In this document: positions 1 through 11,123 of the stretch, in pieces
How positions within the stretch are numbered: position 1 is the stretch's first letter
How the letters are laid out: every line of letters begins with the position of its first letter
NCBI GenBank assembly: GCA_905250025.1
Contig: CAJNOJ010000021.1
Coordinates: 186,001 to 250,000, forward strand
DNA length: 64,000 bases
DNA from: Adineta ricciae
Taxonomy: Eukaryota > Rotifera > Eurotatoria > Adinetida > Adinetidae
Direction of reading: 5' to 3'
Translations under genes and position numbers: made by a program
Notes under the pieces: generated by a model
What the model was told of the DNA's origin: nothing
Seen by the model: the letters and a program-made list of their open reading frames with translations, nothing else
The model's database searches: none

Positions 1-513
1 TTTTTTGTTATAAGACAGCTGGTTTGATTAAGTGAATGATTTCTTATCTTCATTTTTGTTCTATCATAGGACTCAACGTCGAAATATACATACAAACATA
101 TATATCAAGTAAGATTAAACCAAGACGTACGTATAGATCACACTATTGTCCTTCTGTATATAAAGCATATGATCATTATCATTCAATTGATGATATCTCG
201 ACAGCTCAGTCGTTATGCAATAACTTAATTCGAAATAAACGATTTTTCATATATCTTTTTTTCAAATCGAAGTCAGCACAAGAAAAAAAGAAAGAATGGA
301 GGAATCATCTACACTGCTGTTTGTCTCATAATTGATTGATATGAGAGGTATTTATTAACAGGTGAAGGTTGATCTGCTTCATCTTCGTTTCGATAAGCGT
401 ATATATATATAGATGTGCGTATGTGTATGTCATTCGTTCATTTTTTTAATCGTCTTATAGATATTTCATTCATTTTGACATCCTAAGTAGAGTGGTGAAT
501 CTCGTCAGCAAAG
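1..513. other. 5' edge spacer, no gene seen
   Basis: AT-rich sequence with no convincing coding exon. A TATA-like run (gtatatatatatag, near 400-413) lies about 100 bp before the first gene and may belong to its promoter. The short open frame at 36-335 has biased, unlikely protein composition and I do not call it. Confidence 0.5.
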
Positions 514-990
514 ATGAATGGTTATTCGCAACGTTCGAATCGACATCCAAATTTACTTATTACAGTCAAACATGAAACGGAAGAACGATCTGTAATTGAA
601 ACTCATTCAAATCATCAACGAAAACGGCGAACAAAGACAAATTATTATCCAACAACGATTTACTACAATAGTAATCATCGTCAAAAGTCACAACCGACAC
701 GCTCGTCATATCCAACAAGAAACTACGAGCGCTATCCATCGACTGTTCGTCCATTGATGGAAATCAAGAATGTCTACGAAGATTTCGATAAGGATGAAAT
801 CGCTTATCTCACATATAAACCACGTGAATCGAAACAACGTGGTCAATATCGCAATCGCAAAGCTGAACTGGATTGGGATCATGCATTTGATCTTGATCAA
901 TTACATTTATACACCACACAAATCGATCTCGATAATCACTCGTTGACAAGTCTTCAAAGTTCAACTGACAATTCATTTTCATTCTTTTGA
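514..990 (+). CDS. hypothetical basic protein, single exon
   Basis: A 158-aa open frame from an ATG at 514 to a TGA at 990. The protein is rich in Arg, Ser, Tyr and Asn, has no signal peptide or membrane span and looks largely disordered. A short acidic stretch (YEDFDKDEIAYLTYKP, about residues 88-103) and a Leu/Asp-rich C-terminus (LDQLHLYTTQIDLDNH) are the only features that could fold or bind a partner. I do not recognise a family. Codon use resembles the surrounding genes, and the longest overlapping antisense frames are shorter and less protein-like. A 5' exon cannot be excluded. Confidence 0.5.
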   Translation: MNGYSQRSNRHPNLLITVKHETEERSVIETHSNHQRKRRTKTNYYPTTIYYNSNHRQKSQPTRSSYPTRNYERYPSTVRPLMEIKNVYEDFDKDEIAYLTYKPRESKQRGQYRNRKAELDWDHAFDLDQLHLYTTQIDLDNHSLTSLQSSTDNSFSFF

Positions 991-2057
991 AACTATTTCT
1001 GTATATTTCCCTATCCAATATAGACGCCATTTTCATGTTACATGAAGAATAATCAAAGGTCATGCCATGCACTTTCATCGATACTTATCACGAAATTTAT
1101 TTTTAATTTTGTATGTGAAACGGCTTTAGGATGGACGTTTTTGTTCCTTCTGTATAAAGATAGAAAAACTCCTGAAGTTCTGAACGATAAGAGGATAAGA
1201 GAAAAGAAGGTGAGCTGAAAGTTTTCAATACAAACCAAGATTGTTGACTCTGTTCTCGTGTGATATTCCGAAACGTCTAGGTCCCGTGAGTGTAACACGC
1301 TTTCTTGCATTATGTATTTTCATCTCTGTTTTTTTTTATCTCTCACTTGTTAACTCTCAGAAATCAAGACTAATTAAAGTTACGGTTGTCAGATGGAGAA
1401 TAACAAACATTTGCTTAAAGACCAGATGTCAAGAATATTTTAATTCTTATCTATATCTGCGCTGACAAGTTGCAGAGGATGTTCCAAAGTTAATATAATT
1501 TTTCTTCTTCTTCTTCTTTTTCTTTGCCTAGAAACCTAGACGACTCCGAAATAATGTAACGTATCATATTATTAATTTATTTTCATTGATTATATTGAAC
1601 ACGCCATTCGGGTATATGATAGTGTAGGCAATTTCTTTGCTCGATATCGGATGACTCAATTAAATCTCGTTCGGATTGACAGAAGTTTGTAAATACATGC
1701 GTGAGCGTGTTGTCAAAAGAAATCCAAGCAGATTTTGATGGAATTTTGATCAAGAATAAATTGTAGTCTAGAAGTTGCTGACTAATTTGTATAACCATTG
1801 AACACGCACATAGTTATTCGCTCATCATACCTAATAAAAAAAAGTCGATGAACACATGTTCTCCTTTTCTTCTACGATCTCTGTTTTTCATCTTCAGCTC
1901 ATTTAAACCAAAAGAATAGAAAAAATCAAGACAAATGTAGGCTACTAAAGATAGTTTTACACATGTTTGCGAAGCGCATTTAACCGTAGAAAGAAATAAC
2001 AAAACTATCCTTTCAGAAAAAGATTGTGTGTCGAATCTAACGCAAGTATTATTCAAC
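991..2057. other. intergenic, no gene seen
   Basis: About 1.07 kb with only short, low-quality open frames on both strands. It contains a CTT-rich pyrimidine run near 1502-1526. It separates two plus-strand genes and probably holds the promoter of the EF-hand gene. Confidence 0.5.
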
Positions 2058-2848
2058 ATGTCATATGTAAGTTACGTGAATTTAATAAATACGAACATAT
2101 TTCTTCTTCTAGAATAACAATGGACGAAAATTGAATATGAATCAATTGCAAGGTAAGATTGGTTTAGAACTTCCGAGAAGCAAATCTCTTTTATCCGTGA
2201 TTTTAGAACTTCGGCAAGCATTTGACTTGTTTGATTCAGATCGTAGTGGAGGAATCTCGATCATCGAATTGAAACAAGCACTTTCGGCATTGGGCGTGAG
2301 CATAAACGATCAAGAGGCTAGACAAATGTTCTTAGCAATTGATGCAGATAGTAAAAGAAAAACAGGGTTTACACTTGAAAAAAACATTTCATAATTTTGT
2401 TTATTTTTAGAAAATGGTTTGTCGAAAGCGGGCGTGTTTGTTCGATAATCATGTTGTTAATTGTATTTAGGTCGAATTGAATTCAATGAATTTGCTGAGA
2501 TTGTCGCAGATTTTTACTTTAAAAAACATTCACGTGCGGAGATTCTCGAAGCATTCAGACGATTCGATCACAATCGTGATGGATTTATCGAAGCCGATGA
2601 ACTGCAGAACATCTTAAGTCAATTGGGAAGAAGTTTTTCTAAAGACGAAGTAATTTCTCTGTTACATTTATTTCGACGATCAATATTCATGTGTCAAGTG
2701 TTCTAGATTCGTCTTATGATCGAGAAGGTCGATCGCGATGGCAATGGAAAGATTTCAGTTGAGGGTAGGTTGATTAATAATCAATCATAATGATATTCAT
2801 TTCTTTGGCTTTTTAGAATTCGCTGCGCTGATTGAAAGAGAATGTTGA
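2058..2848 (+). CDS. EF-hand calcium-binding protein (centrin/calmodulin-like)
   Basis: Six exons: 2058-2066, 2113-2152, 2207-2350, 2471-2649, then an exon from about 2708 and a last one ending at TGA 2848. All introns are short GT-AG. The joined protein is about 165 aa with four EF-hand units. EF1 has the loop DSDRSGGISIIE, EF3 DHNRDGFIEADE and EF4 DRDGNGKISVEE, all with the usual acidic 1/3/5 and Glu12 residues. EF2 reads IDADSRIEFNE and is two residues short, so it probably does not bind calcium. The helix before EF1 (ELRQAFDLFD) matches centrin and calmodulin. The basic, Asn-rich N-terminus is short, as in centrins, but I cannot separate centrin from a calmodulin-like paralogue. Confidence 0.8.
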
Positions 2849-3480
2849 CGGTGGAAGAAATTCGAACAAGAAAAATCTTTTTGCTTATTCTCGTCTTGTA
2901 TGTAATTGTATTCATTCATAAAATTTGATTGATTACTAATTTATCTTTTCGTATTGATGTTTTCTTTTTTTTTTTGGCTCTGATACGATGAGGAAGAGAG
3001 AGAAAGAATAAAATCTTTCTCTTTTTCCTTTCGAAAGATGAAATGACGCCTTCAGGTATTAAAAAAAGGCAACTTAGAAAGAGGAGGAGGAGAGTTGGTA
3101 TGCTAATAGAAAATTTTCCTTCTCTATTTCTCTAGAAGAAAGAAGATTGACAGTGTTGGAGTAATAGTTAATGTAACTCGTACTGTTATCGTCTTTTCCG
3201 TCTACTACAAGAGAATATTTCTACATAACTATTTCGGTCGACTGAGGAAAAAAATATTTAACTTTCTTCTTTCCTTTTCTTACTCATAGATTTAATCATC
3301 GTTGACGAGCTTTTTTTTTCTCCTTTTCTCACTGTCTCTCTTTCGCGTTTCTTTATTTGCATTAACCATGATGACGACGAACAACAACAAAAACAAGAAA
3401 AATCATACGAGAGAGTGAATCTTTAGCGTGACCTCGTTTGGTGAAGGTAAACTACTAGAGAATAACCATTTGAAAGAGAA
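2849..3480. other. intergenic with purine/pyrimidine-rich runs
   Basis: Carries the 3' end of the EF-hand gene and several T-rich and AG-rich stretches (for example gaggaggaggagag near 3081-3094). No coding exon is apparent. Confidence 0.45.
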
Positions 3481-4204
3481 ATGAAATTTCAACGTCGTAT
3501 ACTTCCTCCACATTCATCAAATTATTTTGAAATGGAAGAGTATACCGCACCATCAGTGTCGCAACAATCAAGTAAGTTCGCTCATCAGCGTCCACAAACG
3601 AGGTCATGTTCTTTTTTTTATCTGGGTTTTAGTTTCCATTGCCGGTTCGACAAGTGACCTGAGTGAAATCGAAAGTGTGTGTAGTCTGTCGACTAATCTT
3701 CGCCAACGATCTGATTCTTTAACAAATCTTTTCAATATGTCAGAAGATAATACATCATTATCAAATTTAAGTATTGCTTCGTATACTTTATCTCAACATT
3801 CGTATGATAATAGTTCCCCGACTATCTACACGAGTTTATCTCCTCAACCCCCGTCTGTAAATAATAACTCCGACCGTGCTATTCGAGCTCGCCGTAGTGT
3901 TGGTTCGTCGACAACTAGTAGTCAGAAGAATTATTCGATTAAGACTGCTGAAACTGTTCTAACTACGATTGGAATTCACTCGTCATCATCAGATACATGT
4001 GGCTTGATCGCAAACGACGGAAACAATATCGAAAATATCGATGATCATCGTCCTGACGATAACGACGAAGAAAATATCTGTTCGAGCTCAGATGAAAATG
4101 ACACGGACATGTTATCGTCACAAACGAATCGTGGTTTGAGAAAAACTGTTCTGAACAATGTTGATCGTCTGTTAAACTCCGCGAATAAACAAATTAAATT
4201 GTAA
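3481..4204 (+). CDS. hypothetical Ser-rich acidic protein, two exons
   Basis: Exon 1 is 3481-3571 and exon 2 is 3633-4204, joined by a 61-bp GTAAGT...TTTTAG intron, giving 220 aa. The start at 3481 adds a sensible N-terminus (MKFQRRILPP) that the intron-reading frame lacks. The protein is rich in Ser, Thr, Asn and Asp and mostly low-complexity. It contains an acidic patch (residues about 165-185) and a conserved-looking C-terminal helix (TVLNNVDRLLNSANKQIKL). There is no signal peptide or membrane span. Function unknown; a disordered scaffold or cytoskeletal regulator is possible, but nothing in the sequence proves it. Confidence 0.55.
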
Positions 4205-4661
4205 TTAGAATTGTTTGTGTATCTTTTTTTCCTAATGTGATTACCTGTGATTATTGAAGCGAGAGAAAAATAACGATGAAATATGATTTTAAACGAAGAA
4301 AAAGGTTCTTCAAAGTCATCCTTTGTTTTCTAACTCTCGACGTGTCGTTTTAGTCAATTAAGTCAAATCAAAAGATCAATATTTGATTTCTGAAACAGAA
4401 AATTAGACCTCAAGTGCAAATTATCATTCAGGCTTGAAAAGTTTTACTGAAGAAAATGTTCGCGAAGCCCTTTCGCTAGAAAAAAAAAGTCGCGTTTTTA
4501 TGATGAGTGCAAATAGTGGCAAAGTATAACAGTAATGGTTTATTAATAAGATAAAAAGAACCATAAATAATTATCGGTAGTTATGTTCAATTTGACAGAA
4601 AAGTAATTTCCTTTTTGATTCATTTCAGTTGTTTGATTATCCTCTGGAAGTGTGAAACTGA
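4205..4661. other. convergent 3' region
   Basis: Short spacer between the stop codons of two convergent genes. It contains A/T-rich polyadenylation-like sequence, such as an aataaat near 4565. No gene is seen. Confidence 0.5.
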
Positions 4662-6851
4662 TCATGGCTGATTCTTTTCGATGTTTTTCAGATTTTTTTC
4701 CCATTGCCGTCGGTTCGGATGGTTCGAGGGCAATGCAGATCGTGCAATATCAACTGCGTATTTATAGTACAAAAGTGCTGTCTTGGAATCGCCAAGTTTT
4801 TCGTAGGCTAAACCGATGTTACCGTTCGAGATACCTAAATGAGGATGATTTGAAGATAATGACTGTTGTTGAATATCTAGGGAAATCTGAAAATAGGCGA
4901 GTGCTTTTGAAGGATCATTCATTTCGTAATAGAGTTCACCGATATTGTTGTAAGAAGTACTCAGATCAGGATGGTTGGGTGGCAAGGATTGTCGTCGAAT
5001 CGTTAGTGATTTTTCATAAAACGACAAAGCTTTTGAGCGTTGTTTCATATTACGATAAACTATACCGATGTTGTTATAACAATCGGCCAGGTAAGGATGA
5101 GTTGAAGGTAATGATTGTCGTCGGATGACAAGAGATTTGTTGTAATAAGAGAGTGCGCGTGAATAATCGCCTATATTATCATACAGTACGCCGAGATTAT
5201 TGTAAGACATACTTATATCTGGATGATCTGTCGGAAGTGAGCATTGTTGAATGTCAAGTGCTTTCTCGTAATAGGCAAATGCTTTTGAAAACTGGCCTAT
5301 TTTGAGATATGCTGATCCCATGTTATTATAAGAAGCAGCTATATGTGGATGATGTGGAAAAAGAGTTTTCTGTTTGATTTTCAATCCGATTTCATAGAGT
5401 TTAATCGCTTTTTGATATTCTCCTTGATCAGATTTCACTGCTGCAAGTTGGTCGTAAATATATCCCTTTTCATTCTCATCAACGCTATGACCCAGAAGGA
5501 TTCGGTACACTTCTTCTGCCTTACCGAACTGACTCATTTTGCATAGTAGTTCTCCTATTGCATACCAACCTGTTGAGCCACTAACTTCTTCTCGTATAAG
5601 ATCAGTCAGTACATGAAGTTCTTTATCATTCTCATTTGTCAATGCTAGATTCACTTGAAAGAGTCGCCGCTCATCGGGTAATGGCTCGATATTCTCAATT
5701 CGAAATATGGTATGCATAGAGAAGACAACTTCATCTTCGAGATTACCGAAATACCCGACGTTTTCGATGGAAGCGAAAGGTGTTGTTGATTGAGTAGGGT
5801 CGATCGACATGACGAAAAGAATACCAACCATCTCTGGACCTGAACAAGATTTCTGAGCAAAACTTAAAGACACCATTCGATTTCGACTAGTTGATAGAAA
5901 ATTATTGAAAGCCATTAGACCATGTTTGGCTTGACATAAGTGCAGAAAATCACTTTCTAACATACCTTGACCACGATAGAGAGTGAAATGTTGTTTATTG
6001 CGCTGTTGTATATATAGTTCTTGAATCTGACGATGAAGATCACCAATATAAAAACCCATACTGACAATAACTGCCGCGTCCATCGTTCGAAGAGCACGAT
6101 TCAGCATCGAATAGAGAAAACACTCATACGTGTACCACCAAATAGGCGTTTGTTGATGATATTCTTGCTGGAATTTGTTCACATTGACTAATTCGTATTG
6201 ATTCTCAGCGAATTGTTCTTTACAATACGAGATAAATTGTTCGAAATGTGTCTGTTCGAATGTCATTGTCAGTAAAATTTCTTTGAGAATTTGTGTATAC
6301 ATAAACGAGCAATGGAGTCTATTCAAATTTTCCTCACTCGTGTCTTTAGCTACAGCTATAAAACTCATGGACATCGTATTCCGTTCACATTGATGAACAG
6401 CGTCTTTAACTGCATGACAAATTGAAACAATATTAGTAAAAACACCTTTGATTTTCGACCATGAATGAATCCATTTGTCATGCTGTTCTTGATCGTGACA
6501 AAAGATAAAGATCGAATCGATTTGAGACATGTCGTGCACTTTTGGAACCATACATTCACCGAGTATACCTGAGCAAATCATGCAAATCTTTTCATCCGTG
6601 ATACTTTGCAGAAATTCTAGACATGTGTTCATATCAGTAAAGGTATTGATGTTATTGACGAAACGTCGTAGCTGCGTTATGCTATTCTTGCAATCGGAAG
6701 TGTTTTCATCTATGTTACTGTCGAGCCAGACGAGTAGAACATTCTGTACCATGCGATTGTTTGTACGTACAATTGTATCAGGCAACGAAGCTTCTTCGGT
6801 CTCTTTTAAATTCGTTAACTTAAAAGATGGTAATGATTGTCCAAACCCCAT
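4662..6851 (-). CDS. ADP-ribosyltransferase with C-terminal TPR array
   Basis: A single 729-aa exon. Residues about 35-190 form an N-terminal region seen repeatedly in bdelloid proteins as I recall them (VWLDSNIDEN, LRRFVNNINTF, KIKGVFT), of unknown function. Residues about 230-400 are an arginine-type mono-ADP-ribosyltransferase fold with the R-S-E signature: R293 in LYRGQG, S320-T-S322 in FLSTS, and E372-D-E374. It should move ADP-ribose from NAD+ to an Arg side chain. Residues about 425-720 hold kinesin-light-chain-type TPR repeats (SYNNLGVLY, CYNNIGIVY, SYNNIGELY) of about 42 residues, likely for protein binding. There is no signal peptide, so it should be intracellular. Lack of introns contrasts with its neighbours and suggests retrocopy or transfer origin. 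Catalytic residues are intact. Natural target unknown. Confidence 0.88.
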   Translation of the reverse strand: MGFGQSLPSFKLTNLKETEEASLPDTIVRTNNRMVQNVLLVWLDSNIDENTSDCKNSITQLRRFVNNINTFTDMNTCLEFLQSITDEKICMICSGILGECMVPKVHDMSQIDSIFIFCHDQEQHDKWIHSWSKIKGVFTNIVSICHAVKDAVHQCERNTMSMSFIAVAKDTSEENLNRLHCSFMYTQILKEILLTMTFEQTHFEQFISYCKEQFAENQYELVNVNKFQQEYHQQTPIWWYTYECFLYSMLNRALRTMDAAVIVSMGFYIGDLHRQIQELYIQQRNKQHFTLYRGQGMLESDFLHLCQAKHGLMAFNNFLSTSRNRMVSLSFAQKSCSGPEMVGILFVMSIDPTQSTTPFASIENVGYFGNLEDEVVFSMHTIFRIENIEPLPDERRLFQVNLALTNENDKELHVLTDLIREEVSGSTGWYAIGELLCKMSQFGKAEEVYRILLGHSVDENEKGYIYDQLAAVKSDQGEYQKAIKLYEIGLKIKQKTLFPHHPHIAASYNNMGSAYLKIGQFSKAFAYYEKALDIQQCSLPTDHPDISMSYNNLGVLYDNIGDYSRALSYYNKSLVIRRQSLPSTHPYLADCYNNIGIVYRNMKQRSKALSFYEKSLTIRRQSLPPNHPDLSTSYNNIGELYYEMNDPSKALAYFQISLDIQQQSLSSNHPHLGISNGNIGLAYEKLGDSKTALLYYKYAVDIARSALPSNHPNRRQWEKNLKNIEKNQP

Positions 6852-7758
6852 GTTACTTGTCTTGTTAACTTGGTGAAATTTTGTATTTATATTTCTTATT
6901 ATGAACTGCGTTCTTTTTCATTAGAATTTACTTTGTTTGAAACACATGAAAGATCACCGCACTCGGTGCCTGGTAACACGTGAAGAACGAGAAAAAAAGA
7001 ATAGTACGCTACATGGAATGATAACATGCGGTAAAGTCGACACAGAAGAATTTTTAACTGAAAAAAAAACCACTTTTGAAATATATTTTAGTTTTTCTCT
7101 TCTGATGTCCTTCAGTTTCTATGGCGTATAGAAATTGAAAGAATCTTAATGATGAAGATGATAATTTTAGAATGTCTGACAGATGCCTTGAAAACTTCAT
7201 TCTATTTCTAAATTATCATTGAAATATCAGCGTTTCTAACAAACTCTTGCCATTGACATGTTTCTTTTTCTTTCTAATAATAGAAAGCCTTGTGTGAATA
7301 TCGAACACCTCTTTCTGTTAATAAGATTATCTTAGATCTATCCTATTGACATTAATCTCGCAATAAAAAACAGCTATTTGACTTATTCTACAAATATCAC
7401 ACTGCTTCTCCTTGGAGATTAGGATTATGTAAACATTTGTTTGCGTATTCCACTAACAAGAATGTATATGAATTGATCAGATAAAAAAAATTATTTATTC
7501 AAATGAACAAGAAAAAAAAGTCACACAGACATTTATCGTTCTACTTTAAGGAAAAAAACGCAACAACTTCACACTAATTGAACTAAATATTAATACGAAA
7601 TAGGATACAATGGTGCAACCTGATTCTTCCAAATGACATGTGGATTGCTTATATCATCGATTCGTCTTCTGTTTTTTTGCTTTAATATACACCGAGATTT
7701 GCAAATCCTTTTGTCATGTGAGCCCGAGAAATCAAACTATCAATACAAAGTAACACTG
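6852..7758. other. spacer upstream of ART-TPR and downstream of P4HA
   Basis: Holds the presumed promoter of the minus-strand ART-TPR gene and the 3' flank of the prolyl hydroxylase gene. One 64-codon open frame at 6937-7131 has no protein-like features. Nothing else seen. Confidence 0.5.
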
Positions 7759-10649
7759 TTATGCCATCGGATCGAGTGAACAGGGCCGACGGAATTCTTG
7801 ACCACGTTCATGGATCCATTTATTTGCAACCCATTTGTTGCCAATCAATACCGGACATGCTAATACAAGAAACCAAGCTCATGACACTTGAAATCAATCG
7901 AAAACAAGGTAACACTTACCGGCATGACGAGTATTGTAATCACCTGAAAACAAAATGATAACATATGGGAATGAACATGTTAATTTTCATGTTACCTTCT
8001 CCAGATGCGTATAAATTATACCAGAACGCAGCACTGCCTTTTTTCGGTTTCAGATGACCACCCACTATTGGGAAAACGGTTGCACCACCTTGTTCGACAT
8101 CAGTCATCTAGAATGAAAGCCACTTTTGTTTTTCAAACATACTATTCAATAGTGTGTAATCGTCTTACATAAGTCAACCATGTTGCAATGCGGTTTCCTG
8201 TGTGAAAGCAAAATTCTTAGTGAATGTTTTCCTCGGATGTATAACAACTTACCAACACCCAGACTTGAAAATGCATCTTTTTCCGATTTCTAAATTCGAT
8301 TTGCTTCCTATTACTTAACTCAACTATCTGACAATAACTTACTCGTGCAAAATCAAAATGTGGTTCGTAATGACCACCAACACCATAGTTTGCAATCTAA
8401 ACATTGAATTTATAAAAGAACATGATTCCAAGACGATGACATGCCTGAAGATCTTCCGCTGTGATCATGTTTAAATTTGTGATAGCTCCAATTAATCTTG
8501 ATAGACGAGCGACCACTGGTGAATCATCATTTCTCAGCCAAGCACTAAACATAGACGCAGAAGTAGAACGAAATCTCAGAAGATCTCTTTCAACAGGTGA
8601 TTTATGCAGGATGCAAACAGCATTTAAACACGGTCATTCGCTACGATAGATGATTATCATGCACTGCGTTTTGGAATTTGGGTAGGGTACTTTTCTTTCG
8701 CTTTTCGTACCTTTTGCTCACTCGATAACTGGCATGTTCATTCCTTGCTGTTCTAGGATTTTGTATAATCGCTCTGATTAACTACAACCACAATGAGAGA
8801 TGATTATCTTAGGTTTAGTCCTTGTTAGAGAGTAACATAAGGGCTAAAGAAGAATTTCTTAGATCCAACACAATGAATAATCACATGTATCCGTGATGAC
8901 ACGTTCATTCTATGTTCAACTATTAAATTCAATCATTCCAGATAACAAAATGTGCAGTTTACTACAGATGTTAACAACTAACTACGAACACAACATAGTT
9001 TTATATACCTCTTGCTGATTCTATAATCAGCTGGTTTAAAAGTATCAGTAACGAAATCACGTACGACGGCCCGTTGTAACTGTAAAGTGAGAGTTTAGAT
9101 TTGGGAAAATCATCATTTTTTTCTTTTCTACAAAAAAATCTTCGTAGATCGAGGATAGACGTACTTTCGGTGAAGCAAGTGATTTGATCTCGGCGATTTC
9201 TGCATCGCTAACAACGTCATGGAAGAGAAAAATTGCCGGTTGATCCAATACTTGTTCTTCTTTGACGGGACGTAGAATAAGCAACGGATGATTATTATGT
9301 CGATAACGACAAAATAATTTAGCTTCGCGCTGTGGACTCAACTAAAATGGCATACTTCATCGAAAATCATCTTTAATGCTGATTGAACATACTCGAGTTT
9401 GGTTTTGTCGACAAAGTTCTTCATATAGTTCATGTTCTTCCAAGAGATCATCTGGTCGTTCATTTTTAACTTTATAATTTTTATTGGGTGAATTTGCTGA
9501 AAGTAAACTTGGATTCAAAGCTTCATTTGTATTCGTATCACCTTTGCGTTGTTGTTTACTCAACGTTCGGTTCTTAATAATTGTTTCATAGTAGATCTTA
9601 TTATTATTCGCTCGAATGTGATTGGGAGCTAAAAAAGTTAACATCATCTTGAATCTATTTAAAGAAATTCGTTCTTATTCGTACATATTTTCAGCAGTTC
9701 TTCAGTGACCGCTAATGCATGTTCGACATTTCCTTGCTAGAAAAGAAGAGCACCATTTCGTCAATGATACGTAACGGGACTATTTACTTGTGATGTTGCA
9801 TAGGCTAAATGATCTAAGATATCGATTTTGTTAATTGATGTTTTATTTTGTTCTTTATCGAGATGATCTAAAGCTTCTTGCATCCACATTAAAGTGTGAT
9901 AGAAATCACCGCTTGTATATGCAACCCGACCCAAATCATAACATTCCAACGCTAGGAAAATAGAAGATGATTGATTGCGTGAAAGAAATGGAAAGAAAAT
10001 ATTGATCAGCTCACCACTCAAGCGTTTGGATTTGAATTTGGTGCTGATTTCACCGTTAGCTAATTGACTGGTATTCAATTTGTATGTATCTTGCAAACGT
10101 AACAAGCCCGTGGCAGATCCTAAGTTATTTTAAAATAGAAAAAAAGTACTTCAGAGAAATGACACTCACCAGTATAGTCCTCAAAGGAAGGAAATATCCA
10201 TTTGTCGGCTAAATTCTTCGAAAAATCTAAAAATCAAAGAATATGCAGTCAACACAGGTTTTTAGAAGAATAGGTCTTACTTGTTGGCAACAGTTCTTCG
10301 ATATTATACCAATCTGCAGTAAGATGTTTGATGAATAAATATGAATTGACTGGATTTCCGAAATAATATTCTTCGTTGCCTTGTGCTTGTCGAATTTCAT
10401 CTTTGATAACGTTGACGAACCTTTAGAAATCGTCGGAATAGAAATAAGCAAACTGATCAACTTGGAATCGAATTACTTTTCTATTTGATCTAAACGTTCG
10501 TATTCTTGTTTCAAATGTGTTTCCAAGCTCTTTGCTAATGCTATTTCAGTTTTTAATAGCTGGGTCAGATGTGTTGTAGATGTAAACGATTCATTACGGA
10601 CAAGAATTGCTTTAATCAGGAGAAGAGAAAGTATTCGTATGATAAACAT
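7759..10649 (-). CDS. P4HA: prolyl 4-hydroxylase alpha subunit (collagen type)
   Basis: Hydroxylates proline in collagen-like proteins in the ER, using Fe2+, 2-oxoglutarate, O2 and ascorbate, with PDI as partner. Sixteen exons per transcript: 10477-10649, 10281-10420, 10170-10226, 10015-10119, 9788-9951, 9685-9736, 9393-9628, 9165-9341, then 9009-9079 or 8711-8781, 8445-8544, 8343-8396, 8253-8289, 8169-8197, 7997-8107, 7920-7943, 7759-7859; about 543 aa. A signal peptide (MFIIRILSLLLIKA) leads an N-terminal helical region, a peptide-binding region (LECYDLGRVAY) and the catalytic domain with HYEPHFD (two iron ligands), TRH (third) and the GNK lysine for 2-oxoglutarate. The intron after 8445 uses GC. 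In exon 7997-8107 one base of a T run at 8040-8044 is missing, breaking the frame before TRH; this is an error or a dead copy. Confidence 0.93.
8711..9079 (-). other. P4HA: pair of mutually exclusive P4HA exons
   Basis: Two homologous exons, 9009-9079 and 8711-8781, are each exactly 71 nt, start in phase 0 and end after two bases of a codon. They encode LQRAVVRDF...ADYRISK and LIRAIIQNP...ASYRVSK. Using both would shift the frame, so only one can enter each mRNA. The following exon starts with T, completing a Ser codon (ISK-SAW). Human P4HA genes have the same pair of 71-bp exclusive exons at this place. Confidence 0.85.
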
Positions 10650-11057
10650 CTGTTAATGAAATCTAAAATAAAGAACCACTAAGAAAACGTGTTTGTGATT
10701 GGAATCGTAATTATCGATGGAAACCAAACCAAATGTGTGATTATATAAGAAAAAGGTGCAAGGGTGTGCGCTTCAGGTTCAATACACTATCTGTCAGTAA
10801 CGATCGACCATACTTCTCCGTTCTGCTCATCTACGAACGTTTATTACTATAACGAACGCCCTTTTACTTCTCGTTTATTCCCAGGATAGAGCAGACAGAT
10901 TATGTTTATAGAATGATCTATCTTTTGGTACGAGAAGATATGTACAATATACAGATGTAGCTCGATTGGCCAATCAATTCACCAACCAAAATCAATTCAC
11001 GATCCCTGCTTGTTTGCTCTAGATAGTTTTGTTTTCGCAGCGTTATTTTGAATAGCT

Positions 11058-11072
11058 GAATATTCGCACGTG
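11058..11072 (+). promoter_or_regulatory. half heat-shock element and E-box
   Basis: GAA (11058-11060) and TTC (11063-11065) form a two-unit heat-shock-factor site, followed directly by CACGTG (11067-11072), a palindromic E-box. It lies about 300 bp before the polyubiquitin ATG and supports stress control. Confidence 0.45.
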
Positions 11073-11123
11073 TCTTTTGAATTCATCCAGCCAACGTGTA
11101 CTTGCACAATACCCGTGACGCAA

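Noticed and set aside
4652..5128. 158-codon plus-strand open frame
   Set aside because: It is antisense to the TPR repeats of the ART-TPR gene; the repeat structure keeps the opposite strand open. No protein-like domain.
6937..7131. 64-codon open frame near the ART-TPR promoter
   Set aside because: Lys/Glu/Thr-rich chance frame with no features.
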